DNA of 32,427 nt from contig DJWL01000201.1 in NCBI GenBank assembly GCA_002441545.1, forward strand, positions 78,331 to 110,757, given 5' to 3'. Source of the stretch: Flavobacteriaceae bacterium UBA6231. GTDB taxonomy: Bacteria > Bacteroidota > Bacteroidia > Flavobacteriales > Flavobacteriaceae. This document shows, piece by piece, positions 7,539 through 14,742 of this stretch; positions within the stretch are counted from its first letter, which is position 1; every line of letters begins with the position of its first letter. A model generated the notes under the pieces. That model searched no databases. It saw nothing but the letters and a program-made list of their open reading frames with translations, and was not told where the DNA came from. The translations under genes and the position numbers were made by a program.

Positions 7539-9008
7539 ATGAACACAACAAGAACTTTGAACATGCATCCTGAAGATTTCAGAAGCGCAGGTCATTTATT
7601 AGTTGATGAAATAGCCAATTTCCTCAAGAATTTACCAAAACTAAAGGTTACAACCTCAAAATCACCATCTGAATTAAGAGCTGCTTTGCCTGAAAATTCA
7701 CTGCCTTCAAATGGAATGGATACAAGCGAGTTAATTTTGGAAACAATGAACCTTTTAGTTGAGAATTCACTATTCAACGGACATCCCAAATTTTGGGGAT
7801 ATATTACTTCTTCAGCGTCCCCTCTAGGAGCACTAGCAGATCTATTGGCATCTTCTATAAATGCCAATGTGGGAGCACAAACCCTATCACCTATTGCAAC
7901 TGAAATTGAAAAGCAAACTATAGCATGGCTTGGAGACCTAATAGGTTACGGAGAAAATACTGAAGGTGTTTTTGTGAGTGGAGGAAATATGGCAAATTTT
8001 TTAGGATACATTGCCGCTCAAAAACGATTTATATTAAATCAGTCACCAAATAACAATAATAAGCAAACTAATTTTGTTTTATATTGTGCAAAAGGGACGC
8101 ATACGTGGGTACAAAAAGCAAATGATCTATTTGGATCAAGGGGAGATATCATTCGTTGGGTAGAGACCAATATTCATGGGCAAATGGATATCACAATTCT
8201 TAAACAGTTATTAATTAAAGATAAAAAAGAAGGTAAATCTCCTTTTCTTATAATAGGAAATGCAGGAACAGTTGAAACAGGATCTGTTGATGAACTTATC
8301 CAAATTGGTTCAATTTGCAAAGAACATGATATTTGGTTTCATGTTGATGGTGCCTATGGTGCTCTAGCCTCAGCATTACCTGAGTATTCCAAGATGTTTG
8401 AGGGGCTGAAAAATGCTGACTCTATGGCTATAGATCCTCATAAATGGTTATATAGCCCAATAGAAGCTGGATGCATATTGGTTAAAGACAACAGGTATCT
8501 TAAAAAGGCATTTAGCCACAAACCCGTGTACTACAACTTTGATGGAGAGGATACTGATATGCCTTTAAACTTTCATGAATTGGGACTGCAAAATTCAAGA
8601 GGGTTTAGAGCTTTGAAGGTCTGGATGTCCCTTAGGCAGATAGGTAAGAATGGATTTATAGAAATGATGAGACATGATATAAAAATGGCTAAAAAATTGT
8701 TTGAAATGGCAGAGATTCATAACAATTTAGAAGTTGTAACAAATAATCTTAGCATCACAACTTTTAGATATGTTCCTCAAAACAGCCAAAATGAATACCC
8801 CTTAGAATATTTAAATAGTCTAAACCAAAAGCTTTTGGATTTACTACAAAAAGGAGGTGATGTTTTTTTAAGCAATGCCATAGTCAATGACAAATATTGT
8901 TTAAGAGTATGTGTAGTGAATTTCAGGACCCAAGAATCGGATATTGAGGAATTGATAAAAATAGTGGATTTAGAAGGAGGGAAGATTCATTCTCAAATGA
9001 AATCATAA
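7539..9008 (+). CDS. Group II pyridoxal-phosphate-dependent amino acid decarboxylase
   Basis: A 489-residue full-length member of the glutamate/aromatic amino acid decarboxylase family (PF00282). The PLP lysine is Lys302 in AIDPHKWLYSPIEAG. Asp270 in WFHVDGAYGAL contacts the pyridine nitrogen, and His188 in KGTHTW is placed to stack on the ring. The N-terminal GHPKFWGYITSSASPLGALADLL block is typical of the aromatic-L-amino-acid decarboxylase side of the family. Substrate cannot be read from sequence: tyrosine, tryptophan, DOPA or another amino acid are all possible, and the family also includes methionine decarboxylases. It starts 12 bp after mddA and is probably in the same operon, which raises the possibility of a sulfur amino acid substrate. 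No truncation is seen. Confidence 0.85.
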   Translation: MNTTRTLNMHPEDFRSAGHLLVDEIANFLKNLPKLKVTTSKSPSELRAALPENSLPSNGMDTSELILETMNLLVENSLFNGHPKFWGYITSSASPLGALADLLASSINANVGAQTLSPIATEIEKQTIAWLGDLIGYGENTEGVFVSGGNMANFLGYIAAQKRFILNQSPNNNNKQTNFVLYCAKGTHTWVQKANDLFGSRGDIIRWVETNIHGQMDITILKQLLIKDKKEGKSPFLIIGNAGTVETGSVDELIQIGSICKEHDIWFHVDGAYGALASALPEYSKMFEGLKNADSMAIDPHKWLYSPIEAGCILVKDNRYLKKAFSHKPVYYNFDGEDTDMPLNFHELGLQNSRGFRALKVWMSLRQIGKNGFIEMMRHDIKMAKKLFEMAEIHNNLEVVTNNLSITTFRYVPQNSQNEYPLEYLNSLNQKLLDLLQKGGDVFLSNAIVNDKYCLRVCVVNFRTQESDIEELIKIVDLEGGKIHSQMKS

Positions 9009-9049
9009 TATCCTTTTTTAAATTGTTTTTAGTATAAATTAATAATATT

Positions 9050-9604
9050 ATGAAAAGGTCTATTCATTTTTTAATGTTTACAATTTTTAGCTTCCATATC
9101 TATGGACAAACTAAAAATTGTGATTGTAGAACTGTTTCTGGAGAAGTTATGAAATATTCTAAAAGAGACTATTCTTTAGTAAATGAAATGCCTATTTATT
9201 CTGAAAAACAATTAGAATTTTATAAAGACAGTATAAAAAGTAACAGGGTGTGTTTGTGTTGGATTGAGGCATTCATAGATGATGAAATCAAGTCCGTGCA
9301 AAGCTCAATCATTGGAATATGGACAGATGACAAATCAAATTTTGCAATTCTTAAAAGCAAGGGATACTATAAGGCTTATATTTTAGATTCAACTATTGAT
9401 TCCATACAACATGGAGAATTGAAAGCTGAGTTTCTTCTAAACGAGACAGGAAATGGTTTTCATGGCATATACTATTCTTATAACTACACCCCTATGCATA
9501 TTGAAGGAGACGTTTGTAAAGAAGGCACTCTTTTGGTTTTAACAAGGGGCCTGATTTGGCGAAGACTTAAGGATGCGCAAATAATCGATTATATGAGTGA
9601 GTAG
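9050..9604 (+). CDS. Exported protein of unknown function
   Basis: A 184-residue protein starting with a signal peptide (MKRSIHFLMFTIFSFHIYGQ) with probable cleavage after the Tyr-Gly, leaving a mature N-terminus QTKNCDC. Two short cysteine pairs (CDC near residue 24 and CLC near 69) and one later cysteine could form disulfides or bind a metal. The middle (SSIIGIWTDDKSNFAILKSK) looks like the beta-rich strand pattern of lipocalin-like or YARHG-type small secreted domains, but I do not recognise the family. It follows the decarboxylase by 41 bp on the same strand without an obvious terminator, so it may ride on that transcript. Confidence 0.6.
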   Translation: MKRSIHFLMFTIFSFHIYGQTKNCDCRTVSGEVMKYSKRDYSLVNEMPIYSEKQLEFYKDSIKSNRVCLCWIEAFIDDEIKSVQSSIIGIWTDDKSNFAILKSKGYYKAYILDSTIDSIQHGELKAEFLLNETGNGFHGIYYSYNYTPMHIEGDVCKEGTLLVLTRGLIWRRLKDAQIIDYMSE

Positions 9605-9650
9605 TCTTATATGAAGCTGTTAAATATTGAAAAATTAATCACACAATATA

Positions 9651-10085
9651 ATGAAAACACGTATTATTATTTTTAATTCTTTATTGTTAATATTATTTGC
9701 TTTTAGCTGTAATACTGAAGACGAGGTAGATAGTCAAGAATCTATCATTGAAGATTTACTTACTATAGAAGGAGGAAGGTGGTTTGCAGAAGGGCAAACC
9801 GGATTAGTGTTAGATGAATGCGATAAACATACGAATTATACTTTTTTGGAAAACGGAAACCTTCAATTTGAAATTTATGATGACTCATCAGGCACATGTG
9901 AAATTGGTGTATCTATTTCAGGTATATGGAAATTGATTTCGGAAACTGAACTCGTACTATTATTTGAAGGGCAAACATCAATTGTTAACATTGAGAGTGT
10001 TACTGTAGATGTTCTTGTGTTAAGTTGGAAGTTAGAGGATGAGACTGTTACATATATTCTAGACAAAAGTCAAGGAAATGGGTAG
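9651..10085 (+). CDS. Lipocalin-like lipoprotein
   Basis: A 144-residue lipoprotein with signal peptide and lipobox (LFAFSC, Cys20) followed by an acidic NTEDEVDSQE linker. The remainder is beta-rich with GGRWFAEG near the start, NYTFLENGNLQFE, GIWKLISETELVLLF and a final VTYILDK strand. This is the usual pattern of the small lipocalin-like domains (PF13648 or relatives) common as Bacteroidetes lipoproteins. Two cysteines (in DECDKH and GTCEIG) probably pair. Ligand unknown. It lies 46 bp after the preceding exported protein. Confidence 0.65.
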   Translation: MKTRIIIFNSLLLILFAFSCNTEDEVDSQESIIEDLLTIEGGRWFAEGQTGLVLDECDKHTNYTFLENGNLQFEIYDDSSGTCEIGVSISGIWKLISETELVLLFEGQTSIVNIESVTVDVLVLSWKLEDETVTYILDKSQGNG

Positions 10086-10142
10086 TTAAACAAAAAAGAA
10101 TAACATTTTCAAAGTTATATTTGAAATAAAGCATAAAATATT

Positions 10143-10697
10143 ATGAAATACAGAAGAATTGACAAACCAAAACCAAGTGAGTATCCTGAATATTCACATA
10201 TTTACCTTGATTTGATGGCAGACGATGGGAAAGTTTTGGATCATTTGGCAAACAATTTCCAAATAATTAAAAAGTTCATCAAAAAAATTCCTGAGGATCT
10301 TTTGTTATATAGATATGCAAAAGGAAAATGGACGATTAAAGAGATTTTAGTTCATATTATAGACGATGAACGAATATTTGCATATCGGGCTTTACGAAAT
10401 GCAAGAAATGATGATACCCCGGTTCATGGTTTTGATCAGGATAACTACGCGAGATATTCCGAGGCAAATGAGAGAACATTAAAAGATATATTTGACGAAT
10501 ATGAATCCGTCAGGAATTCTACAATAACACTTTTTCAATATTTACCAGACAATTGTTTTATGAGAACTGGGGCTGGAATAGATACTGACGGAAGTATTTT
10601 AAACAAAAGAACTGTGAGAGCATTGGCATATCATATTGCTGGACATGAATTGAGGCATTTTAATATTATAAAGGAAAGGTATCTAAATTTAATTTAG
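10143..10697 (+). CDS. DinB-family protein
   Basis: A 184-residue four-helix-bundle protein of the DinB/YfiT superfamily. The family's metal-binding histidines are present as His71 (KEILVHIIDDE) and His164/His168 (AYHIAGHELRHFNII). The motif KWTIKEILVHIIDDERIFAYR is typical for the DinB_2 subgroup. These proteins bind divalent metal; some transfer or use low-molecular-weight thiols, but for Bacteroidetes members no substrate is known to me. The gene sits 57 bp downstream of the lipocalin-like lipoprotein and is complete. A link to DNA damage should not be assumed from the name. Confidence 0.8.
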   Translation: MKYRRIDKPKPSEYPEYSHIYLDLMADDGKVLDHLANNFQIIKKFIKKIPEDLLLYRYAKGKWTIKEILVHIIDDERIFAYRALRNARNDDTPVHGFDQDNYARYSEANERTLKDIFDEYESVRNSTITLFQYLPDNCFMRTGAGIDTDGSILNKRTVRALAYHIAGHELRHFNIIKERYLNLI

Positions 10698-11223
10698 TTT
10701 GGAACTTTACTTTTAAAACCGTTAAGGCTAAAAATATACTATTCTTTTATTAATTGAGATTCAACTTTTTTTTAAGATAAAAAATTAAAAGTATAGCCTA
10801 TTTAGACATTAGTAATGATATGATTTTATTCATAATCAATTGTGATTTAGAATTATTTCAATATAAAATTTATAAAGAATATTGGAATTAATTTCTCTAT
10901 AGATTTGTTTAAATATTTGTGGCCATTTTATCAATATAATGGGCTAAATAATCAATAGTATCTCTTTTTAATAATTGAATTTTGTAAAATAATTATAAAG
11001 CATAATATTTAGTTAACATGAAAAGATCAAATTTAAAAAAACTCACTTGTAAAGAACTAAATGAAAAAACTCAAATTCGGAAAAACAATCCAATTAAATG
11101 TCATGTTGGTTTCTGGGAAGCACTATGCTTATTAAAATAGATGGTGTTATATCCTAAAATCATAAGGTCTATAACTATAAGAGATAACACATTGTTGTAT
11201 TTGTTTTTTGTAATTTACTAAAG
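10698..11223. other. Intergenic stretch with one small ORF
   Basis: 526 bp between the DinB-like gene and the acetyltransferase gene. It holds a 40-codon ORF at 11018-11140. On the minus strand, 10909-10985 has an open run ending ...YLAHYIDKMATNI before a stop, which may be debris of a lost gene. No clear terminator or promoter. Confidence 0.5.
11018..11140 (+). CDS. Possible 40-residue small protein
   Basis: An ATG-started ORF encoding 40 residues: basic N-terminus MKRSNLKKLTCKELNEKTQ, three cysteines and a hydrophobic end (GFWEALCLLK). The front superficially resembles leader peptides of ribosomally made peptides (KKLT-KEL pattern), but no double-glycine site and no processing or export genes are nearby. 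It may be chance. Confidence 0.25.
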   Translation: MKRSNLKKLTCKELNEKTQIRKNNPIKCHVGFWEALCLLK

Positions 11224-11706
11224 ATGAAAATAAGAAAGGCATTCAAATCAGACCATGATCAAATTTGGAATATTTTTTCAGAAGTCATTAAAACTGGGGA
11301 TACTTATGTGTTTTATCCAAATACACCAAAAGCTAAACTCAAAAGACTTTGGTTAGCTGATGATATGACGACATTTGTTGCGGAAGAAAATGGTCGGATT
11401 TTAGGGACCTACATTATAAAACCTAACCAAATTGATTTGGGAAACCATATTGCTAATTGTGGTTATATGGTGTCCTCAAATGAAAAAGGTAAAGGAGTTG
11501 GAAAGCAATTGTGTGAACATTCGATCCAATTTGCCAAAGAAAAAGGTTTTATTGGAATACAGTTTAATGTAGTGATAAGCACCAATAAAGTAGCGATTGG
11601 ACTGTGGAAAAAATATGGATTTCAAATAATTGGGGTTACACCAAAAGGATTTAGACATCCAAATTTAGGTCTTGTAGATACTTATATAATGTTTAAAGAA
11701 TTATAA
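11224..11706 (+). CDS. GNAT-family N-acetyltransferase
   Basis: A 160-residue, full-length GNAT protein. The acetyl-CoA pyrophosphate-binding loop is visible as SSNEKGKGVGKQLCEHSI (residues ~84-101, Q/RxxGxG/A pattern), followed by the beta-5/alpha-4 region FNVVISTNKVAIGLWKKYGFQIIG, which closely fits GNATs acting on small amines or amino acids. The last strand (DTYIMFKEL) is intact. Substrate cannot be deduced. It stands alone between a 526-bp gap and the epoxide hydrolase pseudogene, so it is probably a single-gene unit. Confidence 0.85.
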   Translation: MKIRKAFKSDHDQIWNIFSEVIKTGDTYVFYPNTPKAKLKRLWLADDMTTFVAEENGRILGTYIIKPNQIDLGNHIANCGYMVSSNEKGKGVGKQLCEHSIQFAKEKGFIGIQFNVVISTNKVAIGLWKKYGFQIIGVTPKGFRHPNLGLVDTYIMFKEL

Positions 11707-11808
11707 AAACCGTAATGTATTGATATTAAAATTTAATTAAAACCAGTATAAGGTGATGTACTTAGGTTCATAGTAGAATGTTTTGTTTAACCTGTAATTA
11801 AGTAGATA

Positions 11809-12545
11809 ATGAAACCTTTTAAAATACATTTTGATCAAAAAAACTTAATGATTTATAGGTTAGATTGAAATTGACTCGATGGCCAGATGTAATTGATAAT
11901 TCCCATTGGCAATTTGGTGTAAGTATGGAATTTATGAAAGATTTACATCAATACTGGTTAGATACTTATGATTGGAGATAAACAGAAAACAATATTAATG
12001 ACTATGAAAATTTTATTATCAATATTGAAGGTTTAGATATTCATTTTTTGCATATCAAAAAGAAAGGGGAAAATACAATACCAATAATTATTACTCATGG
12101 CTGGCCTGGTTCTTTTCTGGAAATGATGAAACTAATTCCTATTCTGACCCCAAAATACAGAGTGCTCTTTTGATGTTGTCATTCCATCAATGTTGGGATA
12201 TGGGTTTTCAAGTAAAGTCACAACAAAAGGATGTAACGTTGGCCTTATGGCTGATTTGTGGGTCAAACTTATGACTTCTTTAGGATATGAAAAATTTGCT
12301 ATTCAAGGTGGTGATTTTGGAGCAGGTGTTTCATCCTCAATAGCCTTTAAATATCCCAATAGGGTTATAGGAATACATTTAAATTACATTCCCGGCAATT
12401 ATTTTCCAGAGCTGGGGGTTAATGAAGTATTCATTGAAGAAGAAAATAAATACCTAAAGGATGAGTCCGATTGGTATTTGAGAGAAGGGGGTATTCATTG
12501 CAACAAAAAACAAAACCATTGACTTTATCTTATGGTCTTAACACT
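11809..12545 (+). pseudogene. Epoxide hydrolase pseudogene (alpha/beta hydrolase, several frameshifts and stops)
   Basis: Joining frames gives a protein that matches the N-terminal two thirds of microsomal-type epoxide hydrolases (EHN domain plus alpha/beta hydrolase core). It starts MKPFKIHFDQKNL, then has WPDVIDNSHWQFG after an early TGA, LHQYWLDTYDWR ending at TAA, INIEGLDIHFLH, ITHGWPGSFLEMMKLIPIL (oxyanion-hole HGWPGS), GYGFSSK after a frameshift near 12165, IQGGDFGAGVSSSIA (nucleophile Asp in GGDxG), VIGIHLNYIP and, after a frameshift near 12490, GYSLQQKTKPLTLSYGLN before a stop. The C-terminal part with the catalytic His is absent. At least two stops and two frameshifts make this a dead gene. 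The open run 12190-12522 is only a piece of it. Confidence 0.85.
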
Positions 12546-12550
12546 TAATT

Positions 12551-12916
12551 GAGAATTATGAAGTAAATCCAGCATTACAGTTTATCAAAGATGTTGGTGT
12601 AGACTGGAAACAAACCAAAGTTTTAAATGGAGAAGTTGGTGATTTTGTTACAATAGCAAGGCAGGAAAAAGGGACTGAAAATTGGTTTATTGGAAGCATT
12701 ACTGATGAAAATCCAAGAAATATTTCAATCTCATTAAAATTTTTGGAGCCGGGGCAATATTATGATGCAATAATTTATGAAGATGGAAAGAATGCACATT
12801 GGGATAAAAATCCCACAGACTTGAACATTAGAAAAATGGAGGTGTCACAAAATATGAGTTTAGACTTAAATTTAGTCTCTGGTGGGGGTGCCGCAATAAG
12901 TCTTATAAAACGATAG
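12551..12916 (+). pseudogene. GH97 glycoside hydrolase C-terminal remnant
   Basis: An open run of 121 codons without a sensible start. It reads ENYEVNPALQFIKDVGVDW, then TKVLNGEVGDFVTIARQEKG, WFIGSITDENPRNISISL, FLEPGQYYDAIIYEDGKNA and finally GGGAAISLIKR with a proper stop. This is the C-terminal beta-sandwich end of GH97 alpha-glucosidases/alpha-galactosidases (SusB family). The catalytic barrel and N-terminal domain are missing. The fragment starts 5 bp after the truncated epoxide hydrolase, so a deletion probably joined the two. Confidence 0.85.
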
Positions 12917-12943
12917 TAATTTTTTTTGAGTTAGTTTGGGAAA

Positions 12944-12972
12944 GGAGTTGATGAAAATCAACTCTTTTTTTA
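12944..12972 (+). terminator. Intrinsic terminator after GH97 remnant
   Basis: GAGTTGAT (12945-12952) and ATCAACTC (12957-12964) form a perfect 8-bp stem with a GAAA tetraloop, followed by seven T's. It is the preserved terminator of the former GH97 transcript. Confidence 0.9.
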
Positions 12973-13071
12973 TTAATGAATCAACTCAAATTCTCTAATT
13001 CATATATCAAAAGGTTTTACATTCTTTCTGTTCGCTCTAATGAACTAGACTAAATTGTTTTACTTTATATA

Positions 13072-13503
13072 TTAAAGAGGTAATTTAGATTTGCCCTTTT
13101 TTACATCTAATGCCAATTCATTAATTGTAGTTTTTTTTAATTTCTTCATCAAAACGACTCTTGATTGATTAGCAAGATGATGAATAGGACAAGGATTATC
13201 AGAATTACAACGCTCTAAACTTAATAAACAGGCATTTAATCTTTTTTCTCCATCAATTACATTAACAATGTCCATCACATTTCTTTTTTTATCTTCTTCA
13301 CTTAAATAGAATCCTCCTTTTGGGCCACGTGTGGAAGATATCAATTTTTGCTTTGCAAGTTCTTGTAATAACTTAGCAATATATGCCTGTGGTACATTTA
13401 TGGGTTCAGAAATATCTTTTACCATAATTTTATGTTCTTCGTCAGAATGGATTGCTAAAAACAATACAGCTTTTATGGCATATTTAGAGGAATTCGAAAT
13501 CAT
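13072..13503 (-). CDS. Rrf2-family transcriptional regulator with three-cysteine cluster site
   Basis: A 143-residue Rrf2 protein (winged HTH at residues ~1-65; PQAYIAKLLQELAKQKLISSTRGPKGGFYL is the recognition helix and wing). Cys92, Cys99 and Cys105 (ACLLSLERCNSDNPC) are spaced C-x6-C-x5-C, close to the cluster-binding triad of NsrR/IscR/RirA, so binding of an iron-sulfur cluster and sensing of NO, oxygen or iron is likely. It is divergent from the nos operon with a 142-bp gap that contains a perfect 22-bp palindrome, so it is the prime candidate regulator of nitrous oxide reduction here. No NosR-type regulator is present in the window. Calling it NsrR would go beyond the sequence. Confidence 0.88.
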   Translation of the reverse strand: MISNSSKYAIKAVLFLAIHSDEEHKIMVKDISEPINVPQAYIAKLLQELAKQKLISSTRGPKGGFYLSEEDKKRNVMDIVNVIDGEKRLNACLLSLERCNSDNPCPIHHLANQSRVVLMKKLKKTTINELALDVKKGKSKLPL

Positions 13504-13551
13504 TTTTGTTAATTATTTATTGTGTCAAAATAAAAAAGATATTTTTGTCTT

Positions 13552-13573
13552 AAATATGATTTAAATCATATTT
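13552..13573. promoter_or_regulatory. Perfect 22-bp palindrome, probable operator of the nos operon
   Basis: AAATATGATTT (13552-13562) is directly followed by its exact reverse complement (13563-13573). The two 11-bp arms recall NsrR-type sites, and the central TGAT-TTAA-ATCA also fits the core of an FNR/DNR box (TTGATnnnnATCAA) apart from the outer bases. It is centred about 42 bp before the expected transcription start of the nos operon and about 60 bp before the rrf2 start codon. Either an Rrf2 or a CRP/FNR-type protein could bind. Confidence 0.65.
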
Positions 13574-13591
13574 TAGAATCTACCTTCATTT

Positions 13592-13599
13592 TATTTTTG
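13592..13599 (+). promoter_or_regulatory. -7 promoter motif of the nos operon
   Basis: TATTTTTG fits TAnnTTTG. The start codon of the cytochrome gene lies about 47 nt downstream. A good -33 TTTG is missing (only TTTTAG near 13571-13576), which is consistent with a promoter that needs an activator bound at the adjacent palindrome. Confidence 0.55.
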
Positions 13600-13645
13600 T
13601 ATATTATTAAATCAAATTTTTATTAAAAAATAACTTTAAATCAAC

Positions 13646-14149
13646 ATGAAAACAATGTTAAAATTATTCTCACTTTTATTTATTAGCTTACTTATTAGTT
13701 GTGGAGGAAAGGACGAAAAAAAGAAAGAGTCATTTTCTTATGAAAAAAAGACTACTAATGAAACAAAAGCACCAGTTAAAACTGAAACAATTCCAGCTTC
13801 TGCAAAAGTAGATTTAACCAATAAAGGGATTGGTCCAATTAGTTCAGTTGTGTTAAACGCTGAAATTGACCAAGCAATGGTTACACATGGACAAGAAATT
13901 TACAACAAAATGTGTACAGCTTGTCACAGACCAAATAAAAAATTTATTGGACCTGCACAAGCAGGAGTGATGGAGCGTAGAACTCCAGAATGGATTATGA
14001 ACATGATTTTGAACCCTGAAGAAATGGTTCAAAAAGATCCTTTGGCCAAAGAGTTATTGGCTGAATTTAATGGAGCTCCTATGGCAAATCAAAATCTTAC
14101 TCAAGAGGAAGCCAGAGCTGTATTAGAATACTTCAGAACTTTAAAATAG
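13646..14149 (+). CDS. c-type cytochrome lipoprotein of the nos cluster
   Basis: A 167-residue lipoprotein (LLISCG, Cys19) with a ~60-residue charged linker followed by one class I cytochrome c domain. Heme is bound at Cys90-Thr-Ala-Cys93-His94 (KMCTACHRPNKKFIGP), and Met147 in GAPMANQN is the likely axial ligand. WIMNMILNPEEM and the final AVLEYFRTLK helix complete the fold. As the first gene of the operon ending in nosY/ric, it is probably the direct or near-direct electron donor to NosZ, coming from the quinol pool via the bc1/alternative complex III. That donor role is inferred from position and from cytochromes in other clade II nos clusters. The next gene starts 5 bp after the stop. Confidence 0.9.
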   Translation: MKTMLKLFSLLFISLLISCGGKDEKKKESFSYEKKTTNETKAPVKTETIPASAKVDLTNKGIGPISSVVLNAEIDQAMVTHGQEIYNKMCTACHRPNKKFIGPAQAGVMERRTPEWIMNMILNPEEMVQKDPLAKELLAEFNGAPMANQNLTQEEARAVLEYFRTLK

Positions 14150-14154
14150 TATAT

Positions 14155-14724
14155 ATGAAAACCAAACTAAACATTTTATTAACCTTTTTTGCGGTCTTGT
14201 GCGCTTTTAGTTGCAAGAACAATCAAGACTCAGAAACTAAAGAACCTTCAGTAGCAGTAAGTAATACAACTGAAGCAAAGCAAGGGCAGGCTTTTATTAA
14301 AGATGATGAATCAAAACCTAACGTCTTACAAATTGCAATTGGTTCAAAAGACCATACTACTTTAGTGGCTGCAGTTCAAGCTGCTGAATTGGAGAATGCT
14401 TTGGTAAATGCAGGCCCTTTAATGGTGTTTGCTCCAACAAATGAAGCTTTTGCTGCGCTTCCTGAAGGAACGGTTGAAAACTTATTAAAGCCTGAAAATA
14501 AAGCAAAACTTGCTCTTATTTTAAAACACCATGTTACTCCTGGTAATTACTCGAAAGAATTTTTAAAAAAATTTAAACACCTAGGTCAAGCTAGTAATGA
14601 AAATGTTAGCGTAGAGGTTAAGGGTGATGATGTTTTTATTGGAGGCGCAAAAATTATTGCAAGTATCCCAGCCGGAAATGGGATAGTTCATGTTGTAGAT
14701 ACAGTAATATTGCCAGGAAATTAA
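14155..14724 (+). CDS. Fasciclin (FAS1) domain lipoprotein in the nos cluster
   Basis: A 189-residue lipoprotein (CAFSCKNN, Cys20). Residues ~50-187 form one FAS1 domain: DHTTLVAAVQAAELENALVN at the start, the H1 motif GPLMVFAPTNEAFAALP, LILKHHVTPGNY, and the H2 region IIASIPAGNGIVHVVDTVILP. FAS1 domains generally mediate binding to proteins, sugars or pigments; no role in N2O reduction is established as far as I know. It is tightly placed between the cytochrome (5-bp gap) and nosZ (18-bp gap), which argues for cotranslation and a common job at the membrane, for example docking of cytochrome and NosZ. That role is inference. Confidence 0.88.
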   Translation: MKTKLNILLTFFAVLCAFSCKNNQDSETKEPSVAVSNTTEAKQGQAFIKDDESKPNVLQIAIGSKDHTTLVAAVQAAELENALVNAGPLMVFAPTNEAFAALPEGTVENLLKPENKAKLALILKHHVTPGNYSKEFLKKFKHLGQASNENVSVEVKGDDVFIGGAKIIASIPAGNGIVHVVDTVILPGN

Positions 14725-14742
14725 AACTAAACACATAATATA

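Noticed and set aside
12190..12522. 110-codon ORF as an independent hydrolase gene
   Set aside because: It is the middle of the epoxide hydrolase pseudogene, lacking the N-terminal domain and catalytic His, and ends by frameshift.
13331..13564. Plus-strand ORF opposite the Rrf2 gene
   Set aside because: It is the shadow of the rrf2 coding strand; no own signal or family, and it runs through the operator palindrome.
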